A DNA stretch of 59,163 nt from Hydrogenophaga sp. (lineage in GTDB: Bacteria; Pseudomonadota; Gammaproteobacteria; Burkholderiales; Burkholderiaceae_C): the NCBI RefSeq assembly GCF_022844385.1, contig NZ_JALHLX010000010.1, positions 1 through 59,163 of the forward strand, read 5' to 3'. This document shows positions 17,809 through 26,155 of the stretch, piece by piece (within the stretch, counting starts at the first letter, position 1; every line of letters begins with the position of its first letter). The translations under genes and the position numbers were made by a program. The notes beneath the pieces were generated by a model. That model did not search any database. It had not been told where the DNA came from and was given only the letters and a program-made list of their open reading frames with translations.

Positions 17809-18330
17809 ATGCCTTCTGACCGCCCCCCCACCCTCCAGGCCCGCGCTCCCGATTTTTCGGCGCGCGAGTTCCGCGCCTCGCTGGGCATGTTCGCCACCGG
17901 CGTGACCATCGTCACCGCGCGCACCGACAGCGGTGAACTGGTGGGACTCACCGCCAACTCGTTCAACTCGGTCTCGCTCAACCCACCACTGGTGCTCTGG
18001 AGCCTGGGCAAGTCAGCGGGCTCGATGGCGGCGTTTTCCAACGGCCGCCACTACGCGATCAACGTGCTCGCTGCCGACCAGCAGGCGCTGGCCGAGCAGT
18101 TCGCCGCCAAGGACACCGACCGCTGGGCTGGCGTGGCGTTTCGCGAAGGCGGCAACGGCGCACCCTTGCTCGAAGGCGCGGCCGCCAGTTTCGAATGTTT
18201 CAACCGCAGCCAGTACGCCGAAGGTGACCATGTGATCTTCGTGGGCGAAGTGGAGCGCTGCAGCCACCGCGCCGAGGCCTCACCGCTGCTGTTCCACGGC
18301 GGGCGCTTCTACACCGAACACCCGCTCTGA
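17809..18330 (+). CDS. Flavin reductase family protein
   Basis: The 173-residue protein belongs to the small FMN-binding split-barrel group. It has FATGVTIVTA near residue 28, the flavin-binding GLTANSFNSVSLNPPLVLWSL (in part) and a C-terminal GGRFYTEHPL, as in the HpaC/ActVB class. These proteins reduce free flavin with NAD(P)H, usually for a partner monooxygenase. No partner gene lies beside it, so it may serve a distant oxygenase. It is divergent from the M14 peptidase gene. The long upstream in-frame extension (to 16954) is the antisense shadow of that gene and is rejected. Confidence 0.88.
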   Translation: MPSDRPPTLQARAPDFSAREFRASLGMFATGVTIVTARTDSGELVGLTANSFNSVSLNPPLVLWSLGKSAGSMAAFSNGRHYAINVLAADQQALAEQFAAKDTDRWAGVAFREGGNGAPLLEGAAASFECFNRSQYAEGDHVIFVGEVERCSHRAEASPLLFHGGRFYTEHPL

Positions 18331-18385
18331 GCACGCCGCGCCCGGGTGACAGGACGCCGCGTGCGACCTCGCGACAATCGAGGGC

Positions 18386-19288
18386 ATGAGTCCCACCACC
18401 GTTCGCAAGACCCACCTTGACGCTCTCGCCATCACCCTGCTGGTGGTGTGTTGTGCTTTCTGGGGTTTCCAGCAGATCCTGATCAAGGCCACGGTGGCCG
18501 AAGTGCCGCCGCTGTGGCAGGCCTCGCTGCGTTTCTGGGGCGCAGCCGTGTTGATCTGGCTGTGGTGTGCAGTGCGCGGTGTGCCGCTGTTTGAACGCGA
18601 CGGCACGCTCAAGGCGGGCCTGCTCGCGGGCTCGCTGTTCGCCGGGGAGTTCGCCTTTATTTACCTTGGGCTGATGCACACCACCGCTTCGCGCCTCACG
18701 GTGTTCCTCTACACCAGCCCCTTTGTGGTGGCGTTGTTGCTGCCGCGCGTGGTGCCCGGAGAGAAGCTGCGGCGCATCCAGTGGGTGGGCCTGGTGATCG
18801 CGTTCGCGGCGGTGGCCATCGCCTTCGGCGAAGGCTTCATGCACGGCTCCCCGGTGGCGGGCGCATGGCTCGGCGACGCGATGGCGTTGGCGGCGGGTGT
18901 GCTCTGGGGCCTGACCACGCTCACCATCCGCGCCACCAAACTCGCGACCGCCAGCCCTGAGAAAACCCTGTTCTACCAGGTGGCCGTCACAGCGGCGGTG
19001 GCGCCCTTCATCTCGCTCGCGCTGGGTGAGGTGTGGTCGCTTGACTACTCGGCGCGCGCCTGGGGATCGCTGGCCATCCAGACCGTGGTGGGCGCATTTG
19101 CGAGCTACCTCACCTGGATGTGGATGCTGCGCCACTACCCGGCCACGCAGATGTCGACCTTCACCTTCCTCACACCGGTGTTCGCGCTGGTGTTCGGCGT
19201 GGTGCTGCTGAGCGAGCCGCTCACGCTGCAGCTGGTGTTGGCGTTGGTGGGTGTGGCTGTTGGCATCGTCCTCGTGAGCAAACGGTAG
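18386..19288 (+). CDS. DMT-superfamily (EamA) transporter
   Basis: The 300-residue protein has two EamA halves and about 10 membrane helices. Typical segments are AFWGFQQILIKATV in the first half and GDAMALAAGVLWGLTTLTIRATK opening the second. Members export amino acids or other metabolites; the substrate is unknown. It starts 55 bases after the flavin reductase stop and may be cotranscribed. The stop TAG at 19286-19288 is directly followed by a copy of the window's ~80-bp repeat element. The C-terminus VGIVLVSKR looks complete. Confidence 0.9.
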   Translation: MSPTTVRKTHLDALAITLLVVCCAFWGFQQILIKATVAEVPPLWQASLRFWGAAVLIWLWCAVRGVPLFERDGTLKAGLLAGSLFAGEFAFIYLGLMHTTASRLTVFLYTSPFVVALLLPRVVPGEKLRRIQWVGLVIAFAAVAIAFGEGFMHGSPVAGAWLGDAMALAAGVLWGLTTLTIRATKLATASPEKTLFYQVAVTAAVAPFISLALGEVWSLDYSARAWGSLAIQTVVGAFASYLTWMWMLRHYPATQMSTFTFLTPVFALVFGVVLLSEPLTLQLVLALVGVAVGIVLVSKR

Positions 19289-19366
19289 CCCCCACGCTCC
19301 GCCGCTTCGCGGGTCGCTGCCCCCCCAAGGGGGCTGATTCGCCTTGGGGCGGCCCGGCGGCGAATC
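19289..19366. repeat. Structured repeat element, copy A
   Basis: This is the first of three ~78-80 bp copies (others at 20663 and 26963). It starts at the base after a stop TAG. It has a small GC hairpin, a C-run/G-run hairpin (19319-19333) and a long hairpin with arms GATTCGCC (19336-19343) and GGCGAATC (19359-19366) around a constant 15-base loop that begins TTGGGGCGGCCC. A further ATCGCG/CGCGAT inverted repeat adjoins it (19364-19379). It looks like a REP-type element. Confidence 0.85.
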
Positions 19367-19377
19367 GCGCTGACGCG

Positions 19378-19860
19378 ATCAGTTCTTTTTTCGACAACCC
19401 CAGCCGCTCGATCGTGTTCTTCTCAGCCGCAAACGTGCGTGCGGCATACGCCGTGTAGTCGGCCGCGTTCATGTAGATCGTGGGCTGGTAGAACCTGTCG
19501 AAAGTGGTCTTGACGGCGTCGTGCAGCACCTTCACCAAAGCAGGGTCCATGCCCTTGGGACCACCGATGTCGAACGGTGATTCGGTGATGGTGTCCCAGC
19601 CGCTCTCCTACACGGTGGGCACATCGGCAAAGGCCTTGTTGCGCTCACGGCCCAGCGTGGCCAGCAGGCGCTGCTTGCCGCTCTGCACGTGCGGCGCGAA
19701 CTCGGTGGTGCCGCTCATCATGCGGATGTGGCCCCCGAGGATGGAGCTCATGATCTCGGTCGAGCCCTTGAACGGGATCGGGTTGAGCTGGATGCCCGCG
19801 TTCCCGCTGAACTCCCCGATGGCCAGGGTTGCCAACAGCGGGTTGGCCCTCAAGACTCTG
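19378..19860 (-). pseudogene. Decayed Bug-type (TctC-like) solute-binding protein fragment
   Basis: The minus strand encodes the C-terminal part of a tripartite tricarboxylate transporter receptor. It reads IQLNPIPFKGSTEIM, then LGGHIRMMSGTTEF, then ADVPTV, a stop codon TAG at 19608-19610, and on in the same frame through ESGWDTITESPFDIGG and AAEKNTIERLGLSKKE. The family's DVPT-x-x-E-G-x motif is interrupted exactly by that stop. The N-terminal half and signal peptide are absent. The fragment lies 4 bases downstream of aacS on the same strand and ends at repeat copy A. It is a remnant, probably once cotranscribed with aacS. Confidence 0.8.
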
Positions 19861-19864
19861 GCGC

Positions 19865-22042
19865 TCAGATCGCCGCGCTGCGCTGCGCCGCGAAGCTCAC
19901 GAACCAGTCCAGGCAGCCGGGGTTGGCCATGGCTTCCTTGTTGATCACCTTCTCCACCGGCTGGCCCAGCAGCAGCTTCTTGATCGGCAGCTCCTGCTTC
20001 TTGCCCGAAAGCGTGCGCGGGATTTCGGCCACCTGGAACACGTCGTTGGGCACAAAGCGCGGCGAGAGTGCGGTGCGGATGCTGTCGGTGATGCGGGCGC
20101 GCACCGCGTCGTCGAGCGCCACGCCTTCGCGCAGCACCACGAACAGCGGCATGTAACTCTCGCGGCCCAGGTATTCAAGATCGACCACCATCGAGTCCAT
20201 CACCTCGGGCAGCGCCTCGACCGCGCTGTAGAGCTCGCTGGTGCCCATGCGCAGCCCGTGGCGGTTGATGGTGGCGTCCGAGCGGCCGTAGATCACACAC
20301 GATCCATCGGGATGGATGCGCAGCCAGTCGCCGTGTCGCCAGACGGCACCGGCCTCTTTGTCAAGATCACCGCCACCGGGTCGGCGACCATGTCCTGCGG
20401 GGTACATGTCGAAGTAGCTGCCCAGCAAGCGCTTGTTGTCGACATCGCCCACGAAGTACAGCGGCATTGACGGAATGGGCTGCGTGCACACCAACTCGCC
20501 CACCTCGTCATTCGCCGGCAGTCCCTGCTCGTTCCACGCTTCCACCGCGCAGCCCATGAGGCGGCATTGCATGCGGCCGGGTGTCTGCGGCAAGTCGCGG
20601 TGGCCGCCGATGAAGGCGCCGGCGAAGTCGGTGCCACCCGAAATGTTGCACCACCAGATGTCGCCCCCACGCTCCCCCGCTGCGCGTGGTCCTCTGCCCC
20701 CCGAGGGGGCTGATCCACCTTGGGGCGGCCCGGAGGTGGATCGGTCTTGCGCTGCCCACACCCTGCGGAACTGCTCCGTCCCCCAGTTCTGCGCGTCTTC
20801 CGACAATGGCGACCCGGTGGTGCCCAGCGCGCGCACGGCCGACAGATCCCCACACGTGGACAGGTCCACGCCCGCCTTGAGGCAGTTCGCAAAAAACGCG
20901 GCGCCCGCGCCGAAGAAGGTCACGCCCTGCTCGGCCGCGAAGCGCCACAGCGTGGTCCAGTCGGGTTTGTCTTTGGAGCCGCCGGGATTGCCGTCATAGA
21001 TCACACAGGTGGTACCGCCCAACAGGCCGCCGGTCTGCGCATTCCACATCACCCAGCCGGTGGAGCTGTACCAGTGGTAACGCTCGCCCCAGCTGTTGGG
21101 CTCGTAGCTGCAGCCGATGTCGTTGTGCAGGATCTTGAGCGCGAGCGCCACGATGGTGGTGCCGCCGTGGCCGTGCACGATGGGTTTGGGCAGGCCGGTG
21201 GTGCCGCTCGAATACACGATCCACAGCGGGTGGTCGAAGGGCAGCCAGAGCGGTTCGAACTTCGCCACCGCGGCGTCCATGCGCGATGTGGCTTCGGCAA
21301 ACGCAGTGCAGGGCGCGGCTGCCTCCAGCGCTCGGTCGGCAGCCTCTGCATCCTCGGCGGCCAGGTTGGTGTGCAGCACCACATGGCGCACCGTGGGCAG
21401 GGCGGCGCGCAGTTCGGCCACCACGGCCAGGCGGTCGAAGTCGCGCGCGCCGTAGGTCACGCCGTCGCAGGCGATCAGCACCACCGGATCGATCTGGCGA
21501 AAGCGGTCGAGCACGGCGTGGGTGCCCATGTCGGGTGCACAGATGCTCCACACGCCACCGATGCTCACCGTGGCCAGAAACGCCACCATGGCCTCGGGAA
21601 TGTTGGGCAAATACGCGGCCACACGGTCGCCGGGCTGCACGCCCTGGGCCTGCAGGTGCAGCGCGAGCGACGCCACCTGGCGGCGCAATTCGGGCCAGCT
21701 CATCTCCACATGGCGGCCCTTCTCGTTGCGGCTCACGATGGCCATGAAGCCGGCGTCGTGCGCCGGCTGCACGTGGCGAAACACCTGCTGTGCGTAGTTC
21801 ACCTGTGCGCCGGGAAACCAGCGTGCGCCGGGCATCACGTTGCGCTCCAGCACCGCCGTGTGGGGCGTCGGTGAGCGCATGTCGAAGTAGTCCCAGATGC
21901 TTTGCCAGAACGCGTCCAGTTCGGTGGTCGACCAGCGCCAGAGGTCGTCGTAGCTGTCGAACGTCAGGCCGCGCTGATCGGCCAGCCACTGCTGGTACAG
22001 GCGGATCTGTGGGGTGTAGGGTGGTGCGCTTGTCTCGTTCAT
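19865..22042 (-). CDS. aacS: Acetoacetate-CoA ligase with a repeat-derived in-frame insert
   Basis: The 725-residue acyl-adenylate enzyme activates acetoacetate to acetoacetyl-CoA with ATP. It has the AMP-binding signature IVYSSGTTGLPKPIVHGHGG (about 270-290), YHWYSSTGWVMWN, the ISGGTDFAGAFIGG block and the C-terminal GRSDATINRHG and SGKKQELPIKK, where K is the adenylation lysine region. The usual length is about 650-660. The excess includes residues about 434-460, rich in Gly/Pro/Arg, which are encoded by repeat copy B. It also includes an 18-residue Gly/Arg loop after SYFDMYP (about 548-565). The frame stays open through both. ATG 22042 follows GGATAA. It is divergent from a TetR gene. Confidence 0.88.
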   Translation of the reverse strand: MNETSAPPYTPQIRLYQQWLADQRGLTFDSYDDLWRWSTTELDAFWQSIWDYFDMRSPTPHTAVLERNVMPGARWFPGAQVNYAQQVFRHVQPAHDAGFMAIVSRNEKGRHVEMSWPELRRQVASLALHLQAQGVQPGDRVAAYLPNIPEAMVAFLATVSIGGVWSICAPDMGTHAVLDRFRQIDPVVLIACDGVTYGARDFDRLAVVAELRAALPTVRHVVLHTNLAAEDAEAADRALEAAAPCTAFAEATSRMDAAVAKFEPLWLPFDHPLWIVYSSGTTGLPKPIVHGHGGTTIVALALKILHNDIGCSYEPNSWGERYHWYSSTGWVMWNAQTGGLLGGTTCVIYDGNPGGSKDKPDWTTLWRFAAEQGVTFFGAGAAFFANCLKAGVDLSTCGDLSAVRALGTTGSPLSEDAQNWGTEQFRRVWAAQDRSTSGPPQGGSAPSGGRGPRAAGERGGDIWWCNISGGTDFAGAFIGGHRDLPQTPGRMQCRLMGCAVEAWNEQGLPANDEVGELVCTQPIPSMPLYFVGDVDNKRLLGSYFDMYPAGHGRRPGGGDLDKEAGAVWRHGDWLRIHPDGSCVIYGRSDATINRHGLRMGTSELYSAVEALPEVMDSMVVDLEYLGRESYMPLFVVLREGVALDDAVRARITDSIRTALSPRFVPNDVFQVAEIPRTLSGKKQELPIKKLLLGQPVEKVINKEAMANPGCLDWFVSFAAQRSAAI
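20663..20742. repeat. Structured repeat element, copy B, inside aacS
   Basis: It shares the CCCCCACGCTC start, the CCCCCCGAGGGGG hairpin and the 15-base loop with copies A and C. Its long-stem arms are GATCCACC (20712-20719) and GGTGGATC (20735-20742), different from A and C but still fully complementary. On the aacS strand it is read without stop codons as a Gly/Pro/Arg-rich peptide. Confidence 0.85.
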
Positions 22043-22108
22043 GCCGTTATCCTTTTTGTCCATCAGGTTAACAGCGCAGTCGCGAACCAAGGGATTTCAG
22101 ACCCGGGT

Positions 22109-22145
22109 TTGTACGGGTGTTCAACTTTTTTGTACAGCCGTTCAA
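22109..22145. promoter_or_regulatory. Two tandem 16-bp operator-like repeats between aacS and tetR
   Basis: TTGTACGGGTGTTCAA (22109-22124) and TTGTACAGCCGTTCAA (22130-22145) are spaced 21 bases start to start, two helical turns. Each is an imperfect palindrome of TTGTAC and GTTCAA half-sites. They lie 7 bases before the TetR ATG and 67 bases before the divergent aacS start. They probably bind the adjacent TetR protein. Confidence 0.65.
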
Positions 22146-22152
22146 TGCCATC

Positions 22153-22887
22153 ATGCCCGCCCGTCACCGTCCGCTCTCTGCCACGCCGCGCACTCGCCAC
22201 AACGCTGCTGCATCGCGCAATGCCCAGCGCCCCGACCGCCAGCAGGCCATCTTGCTGGCAGCCGAAAAGTTGTTTGCGCAAAGCGGCTACCACGCGGTCA
22301 CGATCCGCCAGATCGCCGAAGAAGCCGGTGTGCCGCTGGCGCTGGTGAGCTACTACTACGGCCCGAAACACGAGCTGTTCCACGCCATCTTCGCGCACTG
22401 GAACCAGACCATCGAAGAGCGCCTTGCCGCACTCAATGCGGCCTCACACGACCCCCAGGATCCGCAAACACTCACGCGCATCGTCGAGGCTTTTGTGGGC
22501 CCCGTCATCAAGCTGCGCTCCAGCCCCGAGGGCCATCACTACGCACAGCTGGTGGGCCGCGAGCTGGCCTACAGCAGCCAGGAGGCCGACCGCGTTCTGC
22601 GCGAGTTTTTCGACCCCATGGCCCACCGTTTCATTGATGCCCTGCACAGCGCCTTGCCACACGCCACACGCGCCGATGTGGCCTGGGGCTACCAATTTGC
22701 GCTCGGTGCCCTGCTGCACCACCTGGTGGACGACCGCATTGCGCGCCTCTCGCTGGAGTTGAACCAGCCCGGCGACCCCGCCGCGAGCGAGCGCCTGGTG
22801 CGCTTCATCGTCGGCGGCCTGCGCGCTGCCCTGCCCACCCCTTCCCCATCCCGTTCCGCCACTACCACCACGAGGAGACAGAGATGA
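22153..22887 (+). CDS. TetR-family regulator of the downstream ABC/cyclase operon
   Basis: The 244-residue protein has a TetR HTH (about 38-85, with VTIRQIAEEAGVPLALVSYYY), preceded by a basic, disordered head. A C-terminal helical domain of the kind often annotated with this HTH class follows. ATG 22153 was chosen over GTG 22117, because the latter start would lie inside the first operator-like repeat. The stop codon overlaps the ATG of the substrate-binding protein gene (ATGA, 22884-22887), so the regulator is the first gene of the transport operon and is translationally coupled. The tandem operator upstream suggests that it controls both this operon and divergent aacS. Confidence 0.87.
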   Translation: MPARHRPLSATPRTRHNAAASRNAQRPDRQQAILLAAEKLFAQSGYHAVTIRQIAEEAGVPLALVSYYYGPKHELFHAIFAHWNQTIEERLAALNAASHDPQDPQTLTRIVEAFVGPVIKLRSSPEGHHYAQLVGRELAYSSQEADRVLREFFDPMAHRFIDALHSALPHATRADVAWGYQFALGALLHHLVDDRIARLSLELNQPGDPAASERLVRFIVGGLRAALPTPSPSRSATTTTRRQR

Positions 22888-23825
22888 AAAGACGCACTGC
22901 CCTGGCCGCTCTGGCCGCTATACCGGCCGCCATCGGCCTGCCTGCGTTCGCACAGAACGCGACCAAGATCGTGTTCGGCTACACCGCCGTTACCGACTTC
23001 GCCTCGGTGTTCATCGCGGCGGAAAACGGCTACTTCAAGAAGCGTGCGCTCGACGTGGAGCTCAAGTTCATCCCGATCAACTCCACCATCCCGGCCGCGG
23101 TGCAGGCGGGCTCGCTGCAGATCGGCGGACCTACGCCCAGCGTGTTCCTGCAGTCGGTCGACGGCGGGCTGGACCACGTGGTGGTGGCCGGCGGCGGCGT
23201 GACCTCCAAGACCATCACCGGCTTCGGTCTGGTGGCCAAGGCCGGCAGCGGCATCCGCACCGCCAAGGATTGCGTCGGCAAAAAAATCGGCGTGCCCGGC
23301 CTCGGGGCGTTTCTGCACGTGACCTTTCGCGGCTGGCTCAAGACACAGGGCGTGGACTTCAAAACCGTCAACTTCGTCGAGGCATCGTTCCCGCAACACG
23401 GCGACCTGCTGCGCGGCGGCTCGGTCGATGCAGTGGTCAGCGCCGACCCGTTCATGAGCCGCATCACCGACAGCGGCATCGGCTACGTGGCGTCCTACTA
23501 CTCGACCTTTCTGCCCGAGAACCAGCCCACCATCATCCACACCGCACGGCGCGACTGGGTGGCGCAGAACGCCGGCGCAGCGCGCGCCTTCCGCGAGGCC
23601 GTGCAGGAAGCCGCCGCCTTCATGCAGCAACCGAAGAACAACGATGCGGTGCGCGCGGCCATCGGCAAATACATCAAGCTGCCGCCCGAGGTGATCGCAA
23701 AAATCCAGATCTCGCCGCCCGGGCCGGTGGTGACCGAGAAGCAGCTCAACTACTGGGTCGACCTCATGAACGACCAGGCCATGCTCAAGGGCCAGCCCAA
23801 CGTCGCCAGCCTGATCGCGAAGTGA
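22884..23825 (+). CDS. ABC transporter substrate-binding protein, NMT1/SsuA type
   Basis: The 313-residue protein has a signal peptide (MKRRTALAALAAIPAAIGLPAFAQ) and a two-lobed binding fold of the NrtA/SsuA/TauA/ThiY group. Typical features are FGYTAVTDFASVFIAAENGYF at the start, here in part, VQAGSLQIGGPTPS and the hinge SVDAVVSADPFMSR. The ligand class in this group includes sulfonates, nitrate, pyrimidines and other small organic compounds; the operon's cyclase suggests a cyclic or aromatic organic substrate. It overlaps tetR by four bases and is followed by ATPase and two permease genes. There is no lipoprotein Cys, so it is a free periplasmic protein. Confidence 0.88.
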   Translation: MKRRTALAALAAIPAAIGLPAFAQNATKIVFGYTAVTDFASVFIAAENGYFKKRALDVELKFIPINSTIPAAVQAGSLQIGGPTPSVFLQSVDGGLDHVVVAGGGVTSKTITGFGLVAKAGSGIRTAKDCVGKKIGVPGLGAFLHVTFRGWLKTQGVDFKTVNFVEASFPQHGDLLRGGSVDAVVSADPFMSRITDSGIGYVASYYSTFLPENQPTIIHTARRDWVAQNAGAARAFREAVQEAAAFMQQPKNNDAVRAAIGKYIKLPPEVIAKIQISPPGPVVTEKQLNYWVDLMNDQAMLKGQPNVASLIAK

Positions 23826-23838
23826 GCGCCAGGCACCC

Positions 23839-24615
23839 ATGAGCCCAGTGTCCGACACCGTCCTGCAGTTCGACCAGGTGGCCATCACGCTGGGCGGTCG
23901 GGAAATCCTGTCGCCGGTGGACCTGTCCATCCGGCGCGGGGAGTTCGTCTGCGTGATCGGCCCATCGGGCTGTGGCAAGACCACGCTGCTGCGCGCCGCC
24001 GCCGGGTTTGTTGCGCCCAGCAGCGGCAGCGTGCACCGGCAGGGCCGGGCCATCACCGGTCCCAGCCGCGAGGTGGCGTTTGTGTTCCAGGACTACGGGC
24101 GCGCCCTGTTGCCCTGGCGCACGGTGCAGGCCAACGTGAGCCTGGCATTGGAGGCCGCGCTTGTGCCGGTGGCAGACCGACCGGCGCGCATTGCGCGTGT
24201 GCTGCAGACAGTGGGTCTGGGCGCCCACGCCGACAAGTTTCCGGCCCAGCTCTCGGGTGGCATGCAGCAGCGCGTTCAGATCGCGCGCTGCCTGGCGCAA
24301 CAACCCGACGTGATGCTGATGGACGAGCCCTTTGGCGCGCTCGATGCCATGACGCGTGAGACGCTGCAGGACGAGCTCGCTCGCCTGGTGCGCGAGGAGG
24401 GCCTCACGGTTATGTTTGTCACCCACGACCTGGAAGAGGCGCTGTACCTGGGCGACCGCGTGATCGCGCTGCGCAGCAACCCCACAGCCGCGCTGCCCAG
24501 CCTGGCCGCGCTGATCGAGGTGCCGCTTCCGCAGCCGCGCGACCAGTTGAGCACCAAGGAGCACCCGGAATTCCTGCGCCTGCGCCGCGAGCTGTACCAC
24601 TACCTGGGCCACTGA
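23839..24615 (+). CDS. ABC transporter ATP-binding protein
   Basis: The 258-residue ATPase has Walker [10 protein letters not shown] (41-49), Q-loop [14 protein letters not shown], signature [15 protein letters not shown], Walker [13 protein letters not shown] and the switch His in [10 protein letters not shown]. This is the SsuB/TauB/NrtD type that pairs with NMT1-like binding proteins. It energises uptake through the two permeases encoded next. It lies 13 bases after the binding-protein gene, and its TGA is followed at once by the ATG of the first permease. Confidence 0.95.
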   Translation: MSPVSDTVLQFDQVAITLGGREILSPVDLSIRRGEFVCVIGPSGCGKTTLLRAAAGFVAPSSGSVHRQGRAITGPSREVAFVFQDYGRALLPWRTVQANVSLALEAALVPVADRPARIARVLQTVGLGAHADKFPAQLSGGMQQRVQIARCLAQQPDVMLMDEPFGALDAMTRETLQDELARLVREEGLTVMFVTHDLEEALYLGDRVIALRSNPTAALPSLAALIEVPLPQPRDQLSTKEHPEFLRLRRELYHYLGH

Positions 24616-25359
24616 ATGAAAGCCCTGGTCTTTCCAGCCGTGCTGCTGGGTTCACTCGAACTCTGGGCCCGCACCACGGGCCAGGGGAGCGACGCGATCG
24701 CGCCGCCCACCGCCGCCGTGCGCGCCTTCGGTGGTGCGCTCATGGACGGCTCGCTGCTGGAGGCCACGGCCTTCACGCTGGGCAGCGCCGCGCTGGGTCT
24801 GCTGATCGGCGCACTCGGCGGCGTGCTGCTCGGCACGCTGCTCGGCCTGTCGCGCCGCGCCGCGCAACTCGGCTACCTCAGCGTCGAGGTCGCGCGCCCC
24901 ATTCCATCGGTGGCGCTGATCCCGCTGGCCATGCTGGTGTTCGGCTTCGGCCTGCGCATGGAAGTGAGCGTGGTGGCGTTTGCCTGCCTGTGGCCCATGC
25001 TGGTGCTCACGCAGGCTGCGGTGCTGCAGGTCGAGCCGCGTCTGCTGGAGGTGGCGCGCGCGCTGCAGCTCTCCAGGCTGCAGCGTTTCGTCTGGATCGT
25101 CGGCCCGGCCATCGTGCCGCGCCTGTTTGTGGCGCTGCGCCTGGGCGTGGCCATTGCGCTGGTGGTGGCCGTCACGGTGGAGATCGCGGCCAACCCGCAC
25201 GGCATGGGCTACGCCATGATGATCGCGCAGCAAAGCCTGGACCCGGCGCTCATGCTGGCCTGGCTCGCGTGGATCGGTGTGGTGGGCTATGCCATCAACA
25301 CCGGCGCACTGGCGCTGCAGCGCTGGGTGGCGCGTCGCATGGGAGAGCAGACCGCATGA
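24616..25359 (+). CDS. ABC transporter permease 1
   Basis: The 247-residue membrane protein has about six helices and the binding-protein-dependent permease (BPD) fold. The EAA-type loop is seen at LLEVARALQLSRLQRFVWIV, where it contacts the ATPase. Its N-terminus is short and begins within the first helix (KALVFPAVLLGSLELWA). It starts at the base after the ATPase stop codon and overlaps the next permease gene by four bases (ATGA). It presumably forms a heterodimer with permease 2, whereas most SsuC/TauC systems use a homodimer; two different permeases in one NMT1-type operon is less common. Confidence 0.9.
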   Translation: MKALVFPAVLLGSLELWARTTGQGSDAIAPPTAAVRAFGGALMDGSLLEATAFTLGSAALGLLIGALGGVLLGTLLGLSRRAAQLGYLSVEVARPIPSVALIPLAMLVFGFGLRMEVSVVAFACLWPMLVLTQAAVLQVEPRLLEVARALQLSRLQRFVWIVGPAIVPRLFVALRLGVAIALVVAVTVEIAANPHGMGYAMMIAQQSLDPALMLAWLAWIGVVGYAINTGALALQRWVARRMGEQTA

Positions 25360-26132
25360 GCACAATGCGCAAGACCCTCTCGATGCTGAGCGGCGCTGCC
25401 GGATCGGCGCTGGTGCTGGGCGGTTTCATCGCCCTGTGGTGGGCGGCCAGCCAGGGCGGCTGGGTCAACCGCGCCTTCCTGCCGTCGCCACAGGCCACGC
25501 TGGCCAGCCTGGTGCAGGGCATGGCCGGCGGAGACCTCGCAGCCTACACCTGGGCCACGCTCAGCCGCATGGTCAGCGGCTGGGTGCTGGCCAGCGCGCT
25601 GGGCATCGCGCTGGGCGCGCTCATCGGCAGTTCAGCGCGCGCCCGCGAATGGATCGCCCCCACGCTCGAATTCATCCGCCCGCTGCCGGCCTCGGCCGTG
25701 ATGCCGCTGGCCATCGCCCTGTTCGGCCTGTCGGGCAACATGGTGTTGGCAGTGGTGGCGTTTGGCGCCATGTGGCCCGTGCTGCTGGCCACGCTGCACG
25801 GACTGGCGAACGTGCACCCGCAGTTGCGCGAGGTGTCGCGCTCGCTGGAACTGGGCCACCTTGCCTTCGTGCTCAAGGTGGGCCTGCCCAACGCCATGCC
25901 CGACATCCTGGCCGGCATGCGCCTGTCGCTCACGGTCTCGCTCATCGTGTCGGTGGTGGGCGAAATGATCGCCTCCCAGCCCGGGCTGGGCCAGGCCATC
26001 CTGCTGGCCGCCCGCTCCTTTCAAGCCAGCGATCTGTTTGCCGGCATCGTGCTGCTCGGAGCCCTGGGCTTCGCCAGCAATGTGCTGCTCGCCCTGGCCG
26101 AACGCCGTTTGCTGCGCTGGCAGCACCCCTGA
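25356..26132 (+). CDS. ABC transporter permease 2
   Basis: The 258-residue BPD-type permease has the ATPase-contact loop LREVSRSLELGHLAFVLKVG (about 165-185) followed by LPNAMPDILAGMRLSL. It is homologous to permease 1 but clearly diverged. It overlaps permease 1 by four bases. The C-terminal LAERRLLRWQHP is typical of this family. Together the four proteins make a complete importer. The cyclase gene follows 23 bases later. Confidence 0.92.
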   Translation: MSTMRKTLSMLSGAAGSALVLGGFIALWWAASQGGWVNRAFLPSPQATLASLVQGMAGGDLAAYTWATLSRMVSGWVLASALGIALGALIGSSARAREWIAPTLEFIRPLPASAVMPLAIALFGLSGNMVLAVVAFGAMWPVLLATLHGLANVHPQLREVSRSLELGHLAFVLKVGLPNAMPDILAGMRLSLTVSLIVSVVGEMIASQPGLGQAILLAARSFQASDLFAGIVLLGALGFASNVLLALAERRLLRWQHP

Positions 26133-26155
26133 TTTCAACGCACCTGGGAGACCCC

